This document shows positions 1 to 7,528 of a stretch of 27,020 nucleotides of DNA, piece after piece. The notes under the pieces are model-generated. The model ran no database searches. It was not told the DNA's origin and saw only the letters and a program-made list of their open reading frames with translations. Within the stretch, counting starts at the first letter, position 1. Each line of letters opens with the position of its first letter. This stretch comes from an uncultured Verrucomicrobiota bacterium (GTDB lineage: Bacteria; Verrucomicrobiota; Kiritimatiellia; RFP12; UBA3636), in NCBI GenBank assembly GCA_946534745.1, contig CAMNDA010000338.1, positions 1 to 27,020 of the forward strand. Reading direction: 5' to 3'. The position numbers and the translations under genes were made by a program.

Positions 1-192
1 CCGGCGCCTGCGCCGGCCCCGGTTGCTCCCGCCGTTCCGGTCGCGCCCGCTCCGGCCGCTCCCGCTCCGGTCGCTCCGGCCCTGGCTCCGGCCCTCGCGC
101 CCGCGCAAGAGCCCGCTCCGGCTCCCGCTCCGGCACCCGCTCCCGCCGCAGCCGCGTGGCAGCATCCCGGCAAGAAGGCCGCCGCCAAGTAG
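1..192 (+). CDS. C-terminal end of an Ala/Pro-rich phage protein (5' end outside window)
   Basis: The reading frame is open from base 1 to a TAG at 190-192, giving 63 residues. Nearly all of it is alternating Ala and Pro with a few Val and Leu, ending in a short basic tail (WQHPGKKAAAK). This is a low-complexity, extended and probably disordered tail of a protein that starts to the left. Its codon phase and 9-base distance to the next gene, with GGAG overlapping its stop, place it in the same operon. A protein just before a DUF6682 adaptor is often capsid-related in phage operons, but nothing visible here proves that. The folded part lies outside the window, so no function is assigned. Confidence 0.75.
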   Translation, partial: PAPAPAPVAPAVPVAPAPAAPAPVAPALAPALAPAQEPAPAPAPAPAPAAAAWQHPGKKAAAK

Positions 193-201
193 GAGCGAGC
201 G

Positions 202-660
202 ATGCCATTCCTCCTTTCCGAGAACACGCCGAAGAAAGCCCTCGTGGACGAAGCGCGGGCGATCATCGACCGTCAGGAGAGCGAGACCTGGCGCTGGTAC
301 GACGCGGACCTCCTGCGCTTCCTCGAAGCGGGGGTCGTCGCCCTGGAAAGGGAGCGCCCCGCCTCGGGATACCTCGGGGTCCGTCGCGTGCCTCGTGCGC
401 CCGTCGACATCCCGGAGCCGCCCGCCCGCCAGGACGCGGCCGGCTCCGACTCGGATTCCGACGAAACCGAACGGATGCAGGAGTACCTCGCGAAGATGGA
501 GGAGCTCCTCGCCGAACCGATCCTCGTGGACGGGCGCTGGCACGGGGCGCTCGTCGAATACGTCTGCTACGAGGCCTTCCGCCGCGACGAAAGCGACGCC
601 GCCTCGCAGAAGCTCGCACAGCAGCATTACCAGTCCTTCCTGGAGCTCGCCCAGAAATGA
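202..660 (+). CDS. Phage adaptor protein, DUF6682-like
   Basis: The product has 152 residues. The N-terminal half carries the pattern typical of DUF6682 phage adaptors: an N-terminal helix (ALVDEARAIIDR), then WYDADLLRFLEAGVVALERERP. The C-terminal half has the matching signature ILVDGRWHGALVEYVCYEAF followed by a helix ending QQHYQSFLELAQ. These proteins are annotated as connectors or adaptors between head and tail; that role is taken from the family. Between the halves, residues 82-87 form a Ser-Asp tract not usual for the family, which recurs in two other genes of this window. GGAG at 191-194 sits about 7 bases before the ATG. The stop overlaps the next start (ATGA). Confidence 0.75.
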   Translation: MPFLLSENTPKKALVDEARAIIDRQESETWRWYDADLLRFLEAGVVALERERPASGYLGVRRVPRAPVDIPEPPARQDAAGSDSDSDETERMQEYLAKMEELLAEPILVDGRWHGALVEYVCYEAFRRDESDAASQKLAQQHYQSFLELAQK

Positions 661-1364
661 AGACCGCCGAAGAACTTCCGGAGAGCCAGCGCTCCGCCCT
701 GACGGCGTCCGCGCCCGGAATCCAAGAACCCTCGGCGAAGGCGCTCGTCGAACGCCTGATGGTCTGGATGCGCGGGCTGTCCGACGCGGAGGCGCGGATC
801 GAGATCGCGGACCGGTTCTGCGAGTTCTGCGACCGCACCAACTGCTGGACGGTCGAGGAGTCCTGGCCTCTCGACCGGGAGCTCTGCCATACGTCCGGAT
901 GGCCGACCGTGCCGAACGGGGCCGTCGTGCTTCGCGTCCGCGAGTCGCGGTGCGGGGCGTGGACGTGGCGCGGGCTCCCGCCGTTCGTCCGGGCCGAGCG
1001 CCTGCCCGGCCCGAACCCGACGTTCGCCTTCGGCGCCTTTCCGCCCGAGGTCGGAGCGCTGAGGCTTCGCGCCGCGGCGCTGGGCGGGGAGGTGCCACTT
1101 TTCTCCGCCCGCCTCGTCCTCGCTCCCGGCATCGGAAGCGAATCGCTGCCGGCTGAAGTCGTCGAGCGGTATGGAGACGCGATCGTCTCCGGGGCGCGCG
1201 CACACCTCGCCGCGATGCCGGGCCGGCCCTGGAGCGATCCCCAGGGCGCCGCGATCCACGGACAGAAGTACAACGCCGCCGTCGCGTTCGCGCGCGGCGA
1301 GTTCGAATGCGGCGGCGTTCCGTCGCATCTTCAGACCCGTTCACGGACACCGTTCCTGATCTAG
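657..1364 (+). CDS. Phage minor structural protein following the adaptor
   Basis: The product has 235 residues. The start is the ATG overlapping the adaptor stop (ATGA); a longer open frame reaches back to 156, but that part lies inside the adaptor gene. The N-terminal third has a helix with CEFCDRTNCWTVEES. The C-terminal third has a recognisable phage pattern: LPAEVVERYGDAIVSGARAH, then MPGRPWSDPQGAAIHGQKYN and a helix. In podovirus-like genomes proteins with this ending sit directly after DUF6682 adaptors and are thought to be head-tail or tail components. Function beyond virion structural is unknown. Coupling to the adaptor supports joint, roughly equal expression. Confidence 0.6.
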   Translation: MKTAEELPESQRSALTASAPGIQEPSAKALVERLMVWMRGLSDAEARIEIADRFCEFCDRTNCWTVEESWPLDRELCHTSGWPTVPNGAVVLRVRESRCGAWTWRGLPPFVRAERLPGPNPTFAFGAFPPEVGALRLRAAALGGEVPLFSARLVLAPGIGSESLPAEVVERYGDAIVSGARAHLAAMPGRPWSDPQGAAIHGQKYNAAVAFARGEFECGGVPSHLQTRSRTPFLI

Positions 1365-1366
1365 CC

Positions 1367-1972
1367 ATGACTACCCTCGTTCTTGCGCTCGACCCCGAGA
1401 CCAAGCGCTTCGTGCGCGAGGACGGCCCCTGCGTCGTCCACGCCGGCGAAACGGTGAAGCTGGTCCTGCAGGGTCTCGGGGTCCATGCGGAGACCGCCAA
1501 CGCGAATCCGGCGGACGAGTCGCTCGCCGATCCGACGGCGCTGAACTACCCAGCCCTTCGCGCCCGCGTGGTCCACCCGGTCTACGGGGACGTGGCCATG
1601 TACCCGTTTCCGGGCTCCAGCCCGATGTGGAAGGACGAGCCGGACGGCTCGATCTCCTGCGAGCTTTCGCTCGACGTGGAGCAGCTCTTCGCCGTTGTGC
1701 GCAGCGGTCGCGCGGATGCGCTCCGCCTGTTCGTCGACCGCCCGTGGCCGCAGGACCTGCCGGCCGTCTACGGCGAGTACGGCCTGCGTGTGGACGACTG
1801 GCCGGAGGTGACGGGCGAGACGCGCGTCTGGCCTTCGGAGGGGCGCTACGTCTCGGCGCTCGGCGCCGTGCAGTCGCTCTCGGCGCTCGTCCCCGGCGAG
1901 TCGACGCTGCGCGAAACGCAGAAGGTGCTCAATGCCGTCCTCGCCGCACTCAAGAATCTTGCCCAAAGGTGA
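1367..1972 (+). CDS. Hypothetical beta-rich phage structural protein
   Basis: The product has 201 residues and starts two bases after the previous stop. Residues 1-40 look like a beta-sandwich start, with FVREDGPCVVHAGETVKL suggesting alternating strands. The middle is rich in Pro, Asp and Trp, and the last 30 residues form an amphipathic helix (TLRETQKVLNAVLAALKNLA). The N-terminal strand pattern is loosely like the N-terminal domain of some baseplate/upper fibre proteins, but I cannot identify the family. Its place between head-tail and stalk/fibre genes suggests a part linking tail and fibres. That role is inference. Confidence 0.55.
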   Translation: MTTLVLALDPETKRFVREDGPCVVHAGETVKLVLQGLGVHAETANANPADESLADPTALNYPALRARVVHPVYGDVAMYPFPGSSPMWKDEPDGSISCELSLDVEQLFAVVRSGRADALRLFVDRPWPQDLPAVYGEYGLRVDDWPEVTGETRVWPSEGRYVSALGAVQSLSALVPGESTLRETQKVLNAVLAALKNLAQR

Positions 1973-1976
1973 TGCC

Positions 1977-3050
1977 ATGAAACACTCCACGCTCCCCGTC
2001 GTCCTTTCCGCGGCCGCCGTCGGCATCTGCTTCGCGCTCGGCGCGTCGTCCTCCGCTTCGGAGGGCACCGCCCTCGCCGACCTTCCCGGATCCGCGCGGC
2101 TCTATACGGCCGAGCAGGTCGCCGCGCTCTTCTCCACCCTCGACGCGACCAACGCCATCGAGGCGATGCAGGCGATCCTCTCCACCAACGCCGTCCTGCG
2201 GGCGGAGCTGATGGATATGCACGGGCGGGACTGCCGGCGCGCCACGAACGGCGGCGTCGCCGACGGCGCGCTCATCATCGATCCGTACAGCGAGCAGGAG
2301 GCGTTCGTCTGGTCGGCGAACTCTCTCGACAACATGCTCATTCGGATGGGACTGCTCGAGAACGCCGCGCAGGGTGATTGCGGCTACGAGGATCGGTACG
2401 TCTGGCCGAACGCCCTCTGGTTCGCGAGGAGCATGTCCGACGCGGTTGACACCGACTTCGAGAGCCCGAGCGAGATGGTCCGGAACGTCAAAGAATCCGC
2501 AAGGCGAAACGCCATCATTCCAGACGCCGTTTACGACGATCTCGCGGCCGCCTCGTCGAATCTCGTCTCTTTGGCGGGCGAATCGGCGACTCTCCTTTCC
2601 CTCGCCCAGAATCCGCCGCAGGGCTGCACGTGCGATCCGGCGTCGGTGAACTCGCGCCTGGCCGCGCTGGAGGCGCGTCCGGCGTGCGGCTGCAACCTGT
2701 CGGACATTTCGGCGGTCGTCTCCGATCTTGAGAACGCCCTGTCGGCGCTCCAGGCGGTTGCCGCGGACCTTTCGTCCGTGTCCGCCTCCGCCGCCGACCT
2801 TGAATCCCGCCTTTCGGCAATCGAGTCGGCTCTCCAGTCCCTGTCTCCGCAGGAGGTCGCCGAACGGACGGGGACCCCCGTCGAGGTTGTCGAGGAGACG
2901 ATCGACCGTGCGCAGCAGGATGCCGCCGCCGCCGCCGACGACGTGACGGCCATCGCGGACGCCGCCTCGGAGATCGAGTCCTTCGGCGATGCCGTGGATG
3001 ACGTCGCCGAAGAGGTGGACGCCATCGTCGACATCCTGGGCGAAGTGTGA
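1977..3050 (+). CDS. Coiled-coil stalk protein with signal-peptide-like N-terminus and YTAE motif
   Basis: The product has 357 residues. The N-terminus is MKHSTLPVVLSAAAVGICFA followed by a small-residue stretch, a good Sec signal peptide or N-terminal anchor. Residues 42-48 are LYTAEQV, the motif shared with three other genes here. Helical segments follow. From about 205 to 357 the chain is almost entirely heptad-like Ala/Leu/Ser/Asp coiled coil, as in trimeric fibre stalks. Two CxC pairs (Cys217/Cys219 and Cys237/Cys239) flank one short helix inside that region. The likely role is a fibre stalk or tail spike shaft. A secretion signal on a virion protein would be unexpected because virions assemble in the cytoplasm, so the hydrophobic N-terminus may instead be a membrane or assembly element. 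Confidence 0.6.
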   Translation: MKHSTLPVVLSAAAVGICFALGASSSASEGTALADLPGSARLYTAEQVAALFSTLDATNAIEAMQAILSTNAVLRAELMDMHGRDCRRATNGGVADGALIIDPYSEQEAFVWSANSLDNMLIRMGLLENAAQGDCGYEDRYVWPNALWFARSMSDAVDTDFESPSEMVRNVKESARRNAIIPDAVYDDLAAASSNLVSLAGESATLLSLAQNPPQGCTCDPASVNSRLAALEARPACGCNLSDISAVVSDLENALSALQAVAADLSSVSASAADLESRLSAIESALQSLSPQEVAERTGTPVEVVEETIDRAQQDAAAAADDVTAIADAASEIESFGDAVDDVAEEVDAIVDILGEV

Positions 3051-3056
3051 GGAGGG
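3051..3056 (+). promoter_or_regulatory. Ribosome binding site GGAGGG
   Basis: A full anti-Shine-Dalgarno match lies right after the stop of the stalk gene and 7 bases before the ATG at 3064. It supports 3064 as the start rather than the second, adjacent ATG at 3067. Confidence 0.7.
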
Positions 3057-3063
3057 CTCCGCG

Positions 3064-3870
3064 ATGATGCCGATGCCGATTCCGTACGTTCCGATTCCGG
3101 GGTGCCCGCTTCCTCCCCCGCCACCGCCTCCGCGTCCGCAGCATCCGACGCTCTGGCCGCAGGACACCTACACGCGCAAAGAGGTGAACGACAAGGACGC
3201 GCGAACCCTTTCCGAGGCCAAGGCGTACGTGGACGAGTCCGTCGAGGCTCGTCTTTCCGCGGCCGCAGCCAGGACGATCGCCGCCACGGAGCAGGCCGCC
3301 GAGCAGGCCATGGAAAGCCAGCGCGCGGCAGCCAGCGCTTCCGCCGCCGCGACCGAGGCGGCGAACAATGCGGCGCGGGCCGCGGCGGACGCCGTGGCGG
3401 ACGCCAAGCGCATCGTCGAGTCTCCGGACGGCGAGAAGAACGTCACCGTGACGAACGACGGCGAGGCGATCCTTCGCGGCGGCGGCGTCCGCATCGTCTT
3501 CCGGTTCACCGGAGACGCGGAGGAGACGACGCTCTACCGCTACGGCGACACGGACTGGTATCTGCTTCCCGGCGCGACGCCGCCGACCGGAGAGGATATC
3601 CAGGCCTTCCCGACGCCCTGCGCGCAGTTCGGCCAGTTCGAGGTCATCTACCGCAAGGAGGGCGGGACGGTCGTCGAGTACGCCCTGCAGGAGCGGTTCA
3701 ACAACATGTCCTACTTCATCCGGGCCCACGGCGGAGGCAACTCCGGCACCTGGCGGTTCGAAGGATGCGATTCGGCCGGCGTCGTCACGCGCGCCGACCT
3801 GCGTCGCATCGCGCGCGGCTGCAATGACGCGACCGCGCTTCTCACGGCATTGCGCAACCTTCTCGACTGA
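3064..3870 (+). CDS. Polyproline and coiled-coil fibre protein with YTRKEV motif
   Basis: The product has 268 residues. Residues 1-30 are Pro-rich and include seven consecutive Pro at 17-23. Residues 36-41 are YTRKEV, matching the YT-x-x-x-V motif common in phage fibre N-termini. Residues 45-120 are an Ala-rich coiled coil (for example AARTIAATEQAAEQAMESQR). The C-terminal half is beta-rich (EKNVTVTNDGEAIL, VRIVFRFTGDAEETTLYRYG) and ends with a short helix. This order of attachment segment, stalk and beta head fits a short tail fibre subunit. No enzyme motif is seen. Its stop shares one base with the next ATG (TGATG). Confidence 0.6.
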   Translation: MMPMPIPYVPIPGCPLPPPPPPPRPQHPTLWPQDTYTRKEVNDKDARTLSEAKAYVDESVEARLSAAAARTIAATEQAAEQAMESQRAAASASAAATEAANNAARAAADAVADAKRIVESPDGEKNVTVTNDGEAILRGGGVRIVFRFTGDAEETTLYRYGDTDWYLLPGATPPTGEDIQAFPTPCAQFGQFEVIYRKEGGTVVEYALQERFNNMSYFIRAHGGGNSGTWRFEGCDSAGVVTRADLRRIARGCNDATALLTALRNLLD

Positions 3871-4232
3871 TGCCTTCCGCCGCCCTCCAGCCGCACTTCG
3901 AGAACGTTCGGCCCGGCAGGCAGGTCGTTCTTCCTCCGCCGCCCCCGCGGCTCGTTCCGGTCCCGTTCCCCGTTCGGGGGCCGCATCCGCCTCCCCTCGT
4001 CGAGCCGGCGCGCATGCCGCTTACGCCGAAGACGGGGATGCTGCGGACGGAGCTGGAGGAGCGCTTCCGCGAGATCGAGGAGAGCGGGCCCGCGCGGGAG
4101 CTCTCAAACATCAAGGCGCAGATCCGGACGGCCCTCGCGCTCATCGGGCGCTCGCAGATCACCGACACGCTCCGCCAGACGCGCGAGCGGCAGAACCAGA
4201 TCATCACCCTGCTCGAGACCATCTCGCAGTAA
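3870..4232 (+). CDS. Small polyproline/helical protein
   Basis: The product has 120 residues and starts inside the previous stop (TGATG). Residues 15-55 are Pro-rich, with five consecutive Pro at 22-26 and further PPP and PxP. Residues 60-120 are charged and helical (ELEERFREIEES, then IRTALALIGRSQITDTLRQT), probably a coiled coil. It looks like a small companion of the preceding polyproline fibre protein, perhaps an attachment or assembly partner. I do not recognise the family. Confidence 0.55.
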   Translation: MPSAALQPHFENVRPGRQVVLPPPPPRLVPVPFPVRGPHPPPLVEPARMPLTPKTGMLRTELEERFREIEESGPARELSNIKAQIRTALALIGRSQITDTLRQTRERQNQIITLLETISQ

Positions 4233-4252
4233 CCACGGAAAGGAAACGAAAA

Positions 4253-5653
4253 ATGGCAAACACCGCAACAACCAAGCAGATTCTCGACAACCTCACCTAC
4301 GACACCGAGGTCTACACCGCAGCTGGCGTCGACAAGGCGATCTCCGACGCGCTCGTCGGCGGCTACAAGATCAAGGGCAACGCGACGGTCGCCGAGCTCA
4401 ACACTCTCGCGCCCTCCGTGGCGCAGGCGTCCGCGACCCTCAAGGTCGGCGACGTCTACAACCTCACGACCGCCGGCACGCTCGCCGCCGCGGCCACTAC
4501 GGAAGACGCGAGCGTGGTCAAGGGCGACAACGTCGTGTGGACGGAGGACGGCTGGGACCTCAACCGCGGCCTCGTCAGCATGGAGGGCAAGCAGGACAAG
4601 ATCACCGCGTCCGGGCTGCTCAAGGGCGACGGCTCCGGCGGCGTCACGGCCGCGGTCGCCGGGACGGATTACGTGGCGCCCGTCAGCGGAAAGGGCCTTT
4701 CGACCAACGACTACACGACGGCCGATAAGGCCAAACTCGACAATATCGCAGCGAAAGCGAATCTCGGGTTCTCCTCCGTTCAGATCGAAGATTCGACGGG
4801 GGCTTCGATTGGAGGACGTGCGGCTACCGAGTCAAACTCGCTGCTGACAATCCGCGGGAAGAAGAATGTCACGCTTTCCAATAGTGGAGCCGACGTCGAA
4901 CTCTCCGTTGCCGATGGCTCTGCCTCTACCGCGGGCGTTGTGAAGCTTTCGGACGCCACGGATGGTACCGCCGCAGCCGCGTCCGGCGCGACCGCCGCGA
5001 CCCCGAAAGCCGTCGCGGACGCACTCTCGGCCGCGAAGTCCTACGCGGACACCGTCAAGGGCGACGCCAACGTCATCGAGGGCGTCAAGCTCGCCGGCGC
5101 GTCCGGGAATCTCACGCCGAGCTCGAAGGTCGTCACGATCCCGAACGCCGTCGCGACCGGCGAGACCAGCGCTACGAACGGCCTGATGACCGCGGACGAC
5201 AAGAAGAAACTGTCCGACCTTCCGGCCGACGCCAACGTGGGCTTCACGGGCATCACGGGCACGAGCGGCAACGCGAGCGCGGACGCCACCCACGCGGACG
5301 TCGTGATCACCGGGACGAACATCACGGCGGCAGTGTCGTCGAACAATGCCGGCGTACTCGTCGCGCTCGCCGTCGCGGACGGCTCGACCTCCGTCAAGGG
5401 CGTTGTCCAGCTCTCGAACTCGACGAGCGACACCTCCACGTCGAAGGCCGCGACCGCCTCTGCCGTCAAGTCCGCCTACGACCGCGGCAGCGCCGGCGTC
5501 ACCGCTGCCGCCACCGAGAAGACCAAGCGCAACGCCGTCGCGACCGCGCTCTCGACCTACGATGCCCTCACGCAGGGTAGCTCGATGTCCGATACGCGCG
5601 CGCTCATCAACGCGCTGCTTGCGGCTCTGAAGGCGTTCGGGGCCAATTCGTGA
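4253..5653 (+). CDS. Phage tail fibre protein with Phage_fiber_2-like repeats
   Basis: The product has 466 residues; AGGAAA lies a few bases before the ATG. Residues 10-30 (ILDNLTYDTEVYTAAGVDKA) hold the shared motif found near the N-terminus of neighbouring fibre-like genes. Two units with the classic fibre-repeat pattern are visible: STAGVVKLSDATDG and GSTSVKGVVQLSNSTSDTST, each followed by an Ala/Thr-rich AV(A/K)-helix. This pattern is known from lambda- and Mu-type side tail fibres (Phage_fiber_2 family). Each unit belongs to a longer duplicated module of about 155 residues. The C-terminus is a short helix with no obvious receptor-binding tip, so the tip may be supplied by another subunit, possibly the next gene. 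Part of the first module (about 4730-4880) has codon use less GC-biased than its surroundings. Confidence 0.8.
   Translation: MANTATTKQILDNLTYDTEVYTAAGVDKAISDALVGGYKIKGNATVAELNTLAPSVAQASATLKVGDVYNLTTAGTLAAAATTEDASVVKGDNVVWTEDGWDLNRGLVSMEGKQDKITASGLLKGDGSGGVTAAVAGTDYVAPVSGKGLSTNDYTTADKAKLDNIAAKANLGFSSVQIEDSTGASIGGRAATESNSLLTIRGKKNVTLSNSGADVELSVADGSASTAGVVKLSDATDGTAAAASGATAATPKAVADALSAAKSYADTVKGDANVIEGVKLAGASGNLTPSSKVVTIPNAVATGETSATNGLMTADDKKKLSDLPADANVGFTGITGTSGNASADATHADVVITGTNITAAVSSNNAGVLVALAVADGSTSVKGVVQLSNSTSDTSTSKAATASAVKSAYDRGSAGVTAAATEKTKRNAVATALSTYDALTQGSSMSDTRALINALLAALKAFGANS
4700..5510 (+). repeat. Tandem duplication of a ~155-residue tail fibre module
   Basis: Within the fibre protein, DYTTADKAKLDNIAAKANLG (from residue 153) aligns with LMTADDKKKLSDLPADANVG (from residue 311). 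The later VADGSASTAGVVKLSD (219 on) aligns with VADGSTSVKGVVQLSN (374 on). Both pairs are offset by 155-157 residues, so a whole module was duplicated rather than a single short repeat. The copies are well diverged. Confidence 0.65.
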
Positions 5654-6351
5654 TGAAGCGCCACTTCGCACTCGTCATCGCGCTCGCCGCCTCGCTCGCC
5701 GGAGCGGCGACGCCGACTCTCTTTGACGACCTTACGTACTCCAACCGGCTCTACACGGCCGAGGCCGTGGACGAGCTCGTCGCAGGCGCCGGCGGCGGCG
5801 CGGACCTCTCGGAGGTCTCGAATCTCGTCGCCGGCGTCGTCGCCGAGGGCGGCGCGAGCGTGGCGGCGACGGAGACGTGGCGCATCATCCTCGCGGACCA
5901 TCAGCGCCGCCTCGACGCGATCGAGGAGGCGGACGGCACCGGCTACATCACGGCCGCGCAGGCCGAGGATCTCGTCCGCACGCGCGTCGAGGCGACGGTC
6001 CAGGACGAGATGCAGGAGTGGTACGAGTCCGCGGCCGATGTCCCGGAGCAGTCCGTCGCCGTCGACTCCACGACCATCAATGCAAATACCTCCGGCGTAT
6101 CCGTCCGCCTCTCGCCGCGCCGGGCGACGCGCTACTACGCCTCCACGGCCAACAGTCGCACGATCGGCTTCTCTTCCTTCTCCGGCGTTGGCAACATCCC
6201 GTGCATCCTGATCCTGGAGCGCTTTTCGTCCGTCACATGGCCGAGCGGCGCGAAAATCGAGACCGCCTACGCCTACAACTCGGGCAACCCGAACGTCTAC
6301 GCGATCTACAAACTCAACGGCGTCATCTACGCCAAGAAACTCTACCCGTGA
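5653..6351 (+). CDS. Fibre-tip-like protein with signal peptide and YTAE motif
   Basis: The product has 232 residues. The start is the ATG sharing one base with the fibre stop; an in-frame GTG at 5650 is possible. Residues 1-19 (MKRHFALVIALAASLAGAA) form a typical signal peptide with an Ala-rich end. LFDDLTYSNRLYTAEAVDEL follows and is clearly homologous to the N-terminus of the preceding fibre (LDNLTYDTEVYTAAGVDK). A short coiled coil spans about 55-120. Residues 130-232 are beta-rich, with aromatic/Gly features typical of a fibre tip (SSVTWPSGAKIETAYAYNSG, ending IYAKKLYP). It is probably the receptor-binding end of the fibre system. The signal peptide is odd for such a role. Confidence 0.6.
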   Translation: MKRHFALVIALAASLAGAATPTLFDDLTYSNRLYTAEAVDELVAGAGGGADLSEVSNLVAGVVAEGGASVAATETWRIILADHQRRLDAIEEADGTGYITAAQAEDLVRTRVEATVQDEMQEWYESAADVPEQSVAVDSTTINANTSGVSVRLSPRRATRYYASTANSRTIGFSSFSGVGNIPCILILERFSSVTWPSGAKIETAYAYNSGNPNVYAIYKLNGVIYAKKLYP

Positions 6352-7013
6352 AGACCCTCGTTCTCTTGTCCGCCCTGATCGGCGCCGTCCTCTCGCTGGC
6401 CTGGACAAGTCCGTACTCCGGCGTTAGGAACTTTCATAGCCGGAAGGTCTCGGCCGATGGCGCCGCCGTGGCGTTCCCGTCGTACTACGAGCCGTGGATG
6501 CCAACGAGCGCGCCCGGATTCGCCACATCGCCATACCGAAGTCCGGCCATGGTCTGGTACGATCCCGAATCCAACAGCATCGTGTTCTACGACGGAGCGC
6601 CAAGATGGATCACGCTGATCGCCAGGCCGGACCCCGAGCTGGTGTACTTTCACGAGTTCTCCCACTGGTTGCAGTACAGTCTGGCTGGTACGACGAACGC
6701 CGTGCCGGACTACGTGTTCGACGGCCTTGAATCCGACAGGTCCGCCCTTATGGACAGGGGATACACGAACGACCTGGAGAACGTTGGAGGGCTTGAGGCC
6801 TACTTCGACGGCCGCAGCGCAATCTACTATGGCTTCTTCGGGAAATGGGACGTCGATTACGGCGCTGGCGTCCCGCGCGCGGAGGCGTTCGCCGTGGTTC
6901 TCTCGATGGTGAAGACCGGACGCTACGGCAATCTCCTCGACGAGTTCGTCCCGGATTCGAAAGTGTCCGTCGAACGATGGCTGGATGACATGAGGAAGGA
7001 AATCGCAGAATGA
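6348..7013 (+). CDS. Secreted zincin metallopeptidase-like protein
   Basis: The product has 221 residues from a GTG start within GTGA. Residues 1-18 (MKTLVLLSALIGAVLSLA) are a signal peptide. HEFSH at 102-106 is a zinc-binding HExxH motif on a predicted helix (ELVYFHEFSHWLQYSL). RAEAFAVV follows, with Glu179 as a candidate third ligand, an order seen in toxin-type (ATLF-like) and related zincins. Glu128, 22 residues after the second His, is the alternative as in gluzincins. Catalytic residues look complete, so peptidase activity is plausible, in the periplasm or outside the cell. The substrate is unknown. It sits inside the fibre cassette and overlaps both neighbours. Its codons look less GC-biased than the flanking genes, a possible sign of separate acquisition. 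Confidence 0.6.
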   Translation: MKTLVLLSALIGAVLSLAWTSPYSGVRNFHSRKVSADGAAVAFPSYYEPWMPTSAPGFATSPYRSPAMVWYDPESNSIVFYDGAPRWITLIARPDPELVYFHEFSHWLQYSLAGTTNAVPDYVFDGLESDRSALMDRGYTNDLENVGGLEAYFDGRSAIYYGFFGKWDVDYGAGVPRAEAFAVVLSMVKTGRYGNLLDEFVPDSKVSVERWLDDMRKEIAE

Positions 7014-7528
7014 AAAAACTCGTCCTTAGTCTTTGCCTCTTCGCCGCCGCCGCCGGCGCGCAAGAACTCCTCCGCATCGTGAACGGCGTGGAGGAGCGCG
7101 CGAGCGTTCCCGCGGGTCTCCCGGCCGTCGTCACGAACGCCTACGCCGAGCGGCTCTACGCCACCGGCTACCGTCCGATCGAGACCGTCAACGCCCCGCA
7201 CTCCGACTGGTGTACCCGTGCCGTCCGGACCGTCAACCTCACTAACGGTGTCTACCGCGTCGAATGGATCGAGTGTCCGGTGCCTGTTCCGCTTGACCGC
7301 GTGAAGCTCACGACCGCGATGCTCGGACTGCCGGACGGGACAAACCTCCTCGCTTCGGCGATGTCCGTTCCGTCCGTTGCCGAGTGGTTCGTCTCCGATC
7401 CGGTCTATACCCGAGGTTCGGAGCTCGCGCTCGCGATGCAGCGTCTCCTCGGGCTCGACCAGGCCTCGCTCGAGGCTCTCGTGAAGCCCTCTGCGGCAGA
7501 CTCCTGGATGAAAGGACAGCAAGAATGA
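7010..7528 (+). CDS. Small secreted protein, weakly tail-fibre-assembly-like
   Basis: The product has 172 residues and starts in an ATGA overlap. Residues 1-17 (MKKLVLSLCLFAAAAGA) are a clear signal peptide. The middle, AYAERLYATGYRPIETVNAP followed by a strand-rich YRVEWIE, loosely resembles the GYKPV-type segment found in small phage tail-fibre-assembly and minor tail proteins. The C-terminus is helical (AMQRLLGLDQASLEALV). No catalytic motif is visible. Overlap with the zincin gene upstream and the anchored protein downstream suggests these three act together in the cell envelope. The family assignment is weak. Confidence 0.5.
   Translation: MKKLVLSLCLFAAAAGAQELLRIVNGVEERASVPAGLPAVVTNAYAERLYATGYRPIETVNAPHSDWCTRAVRTVNLTNGVYRVEWIECPVPVPLDRVKLTTAMLGLPDGTNLLASAMSVPSVAEWFVSDPVYTRGSELALAMQRLLGLDQASLEALVKPSAADSWMKGQQE

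Noticed and set aside
4253..6351. Diversity-generating retroelement acting on fibre genes
   Set aside because: No reverse transcriptase and no template/variable repeat pair is visible in this window.
6651..6690. Metzincin (HExxHxxGxxH) reading of the secreted zincin
   Set aside because: No Gly and third His at the required spacing after HEFSH; a Glu third ligand fits better.
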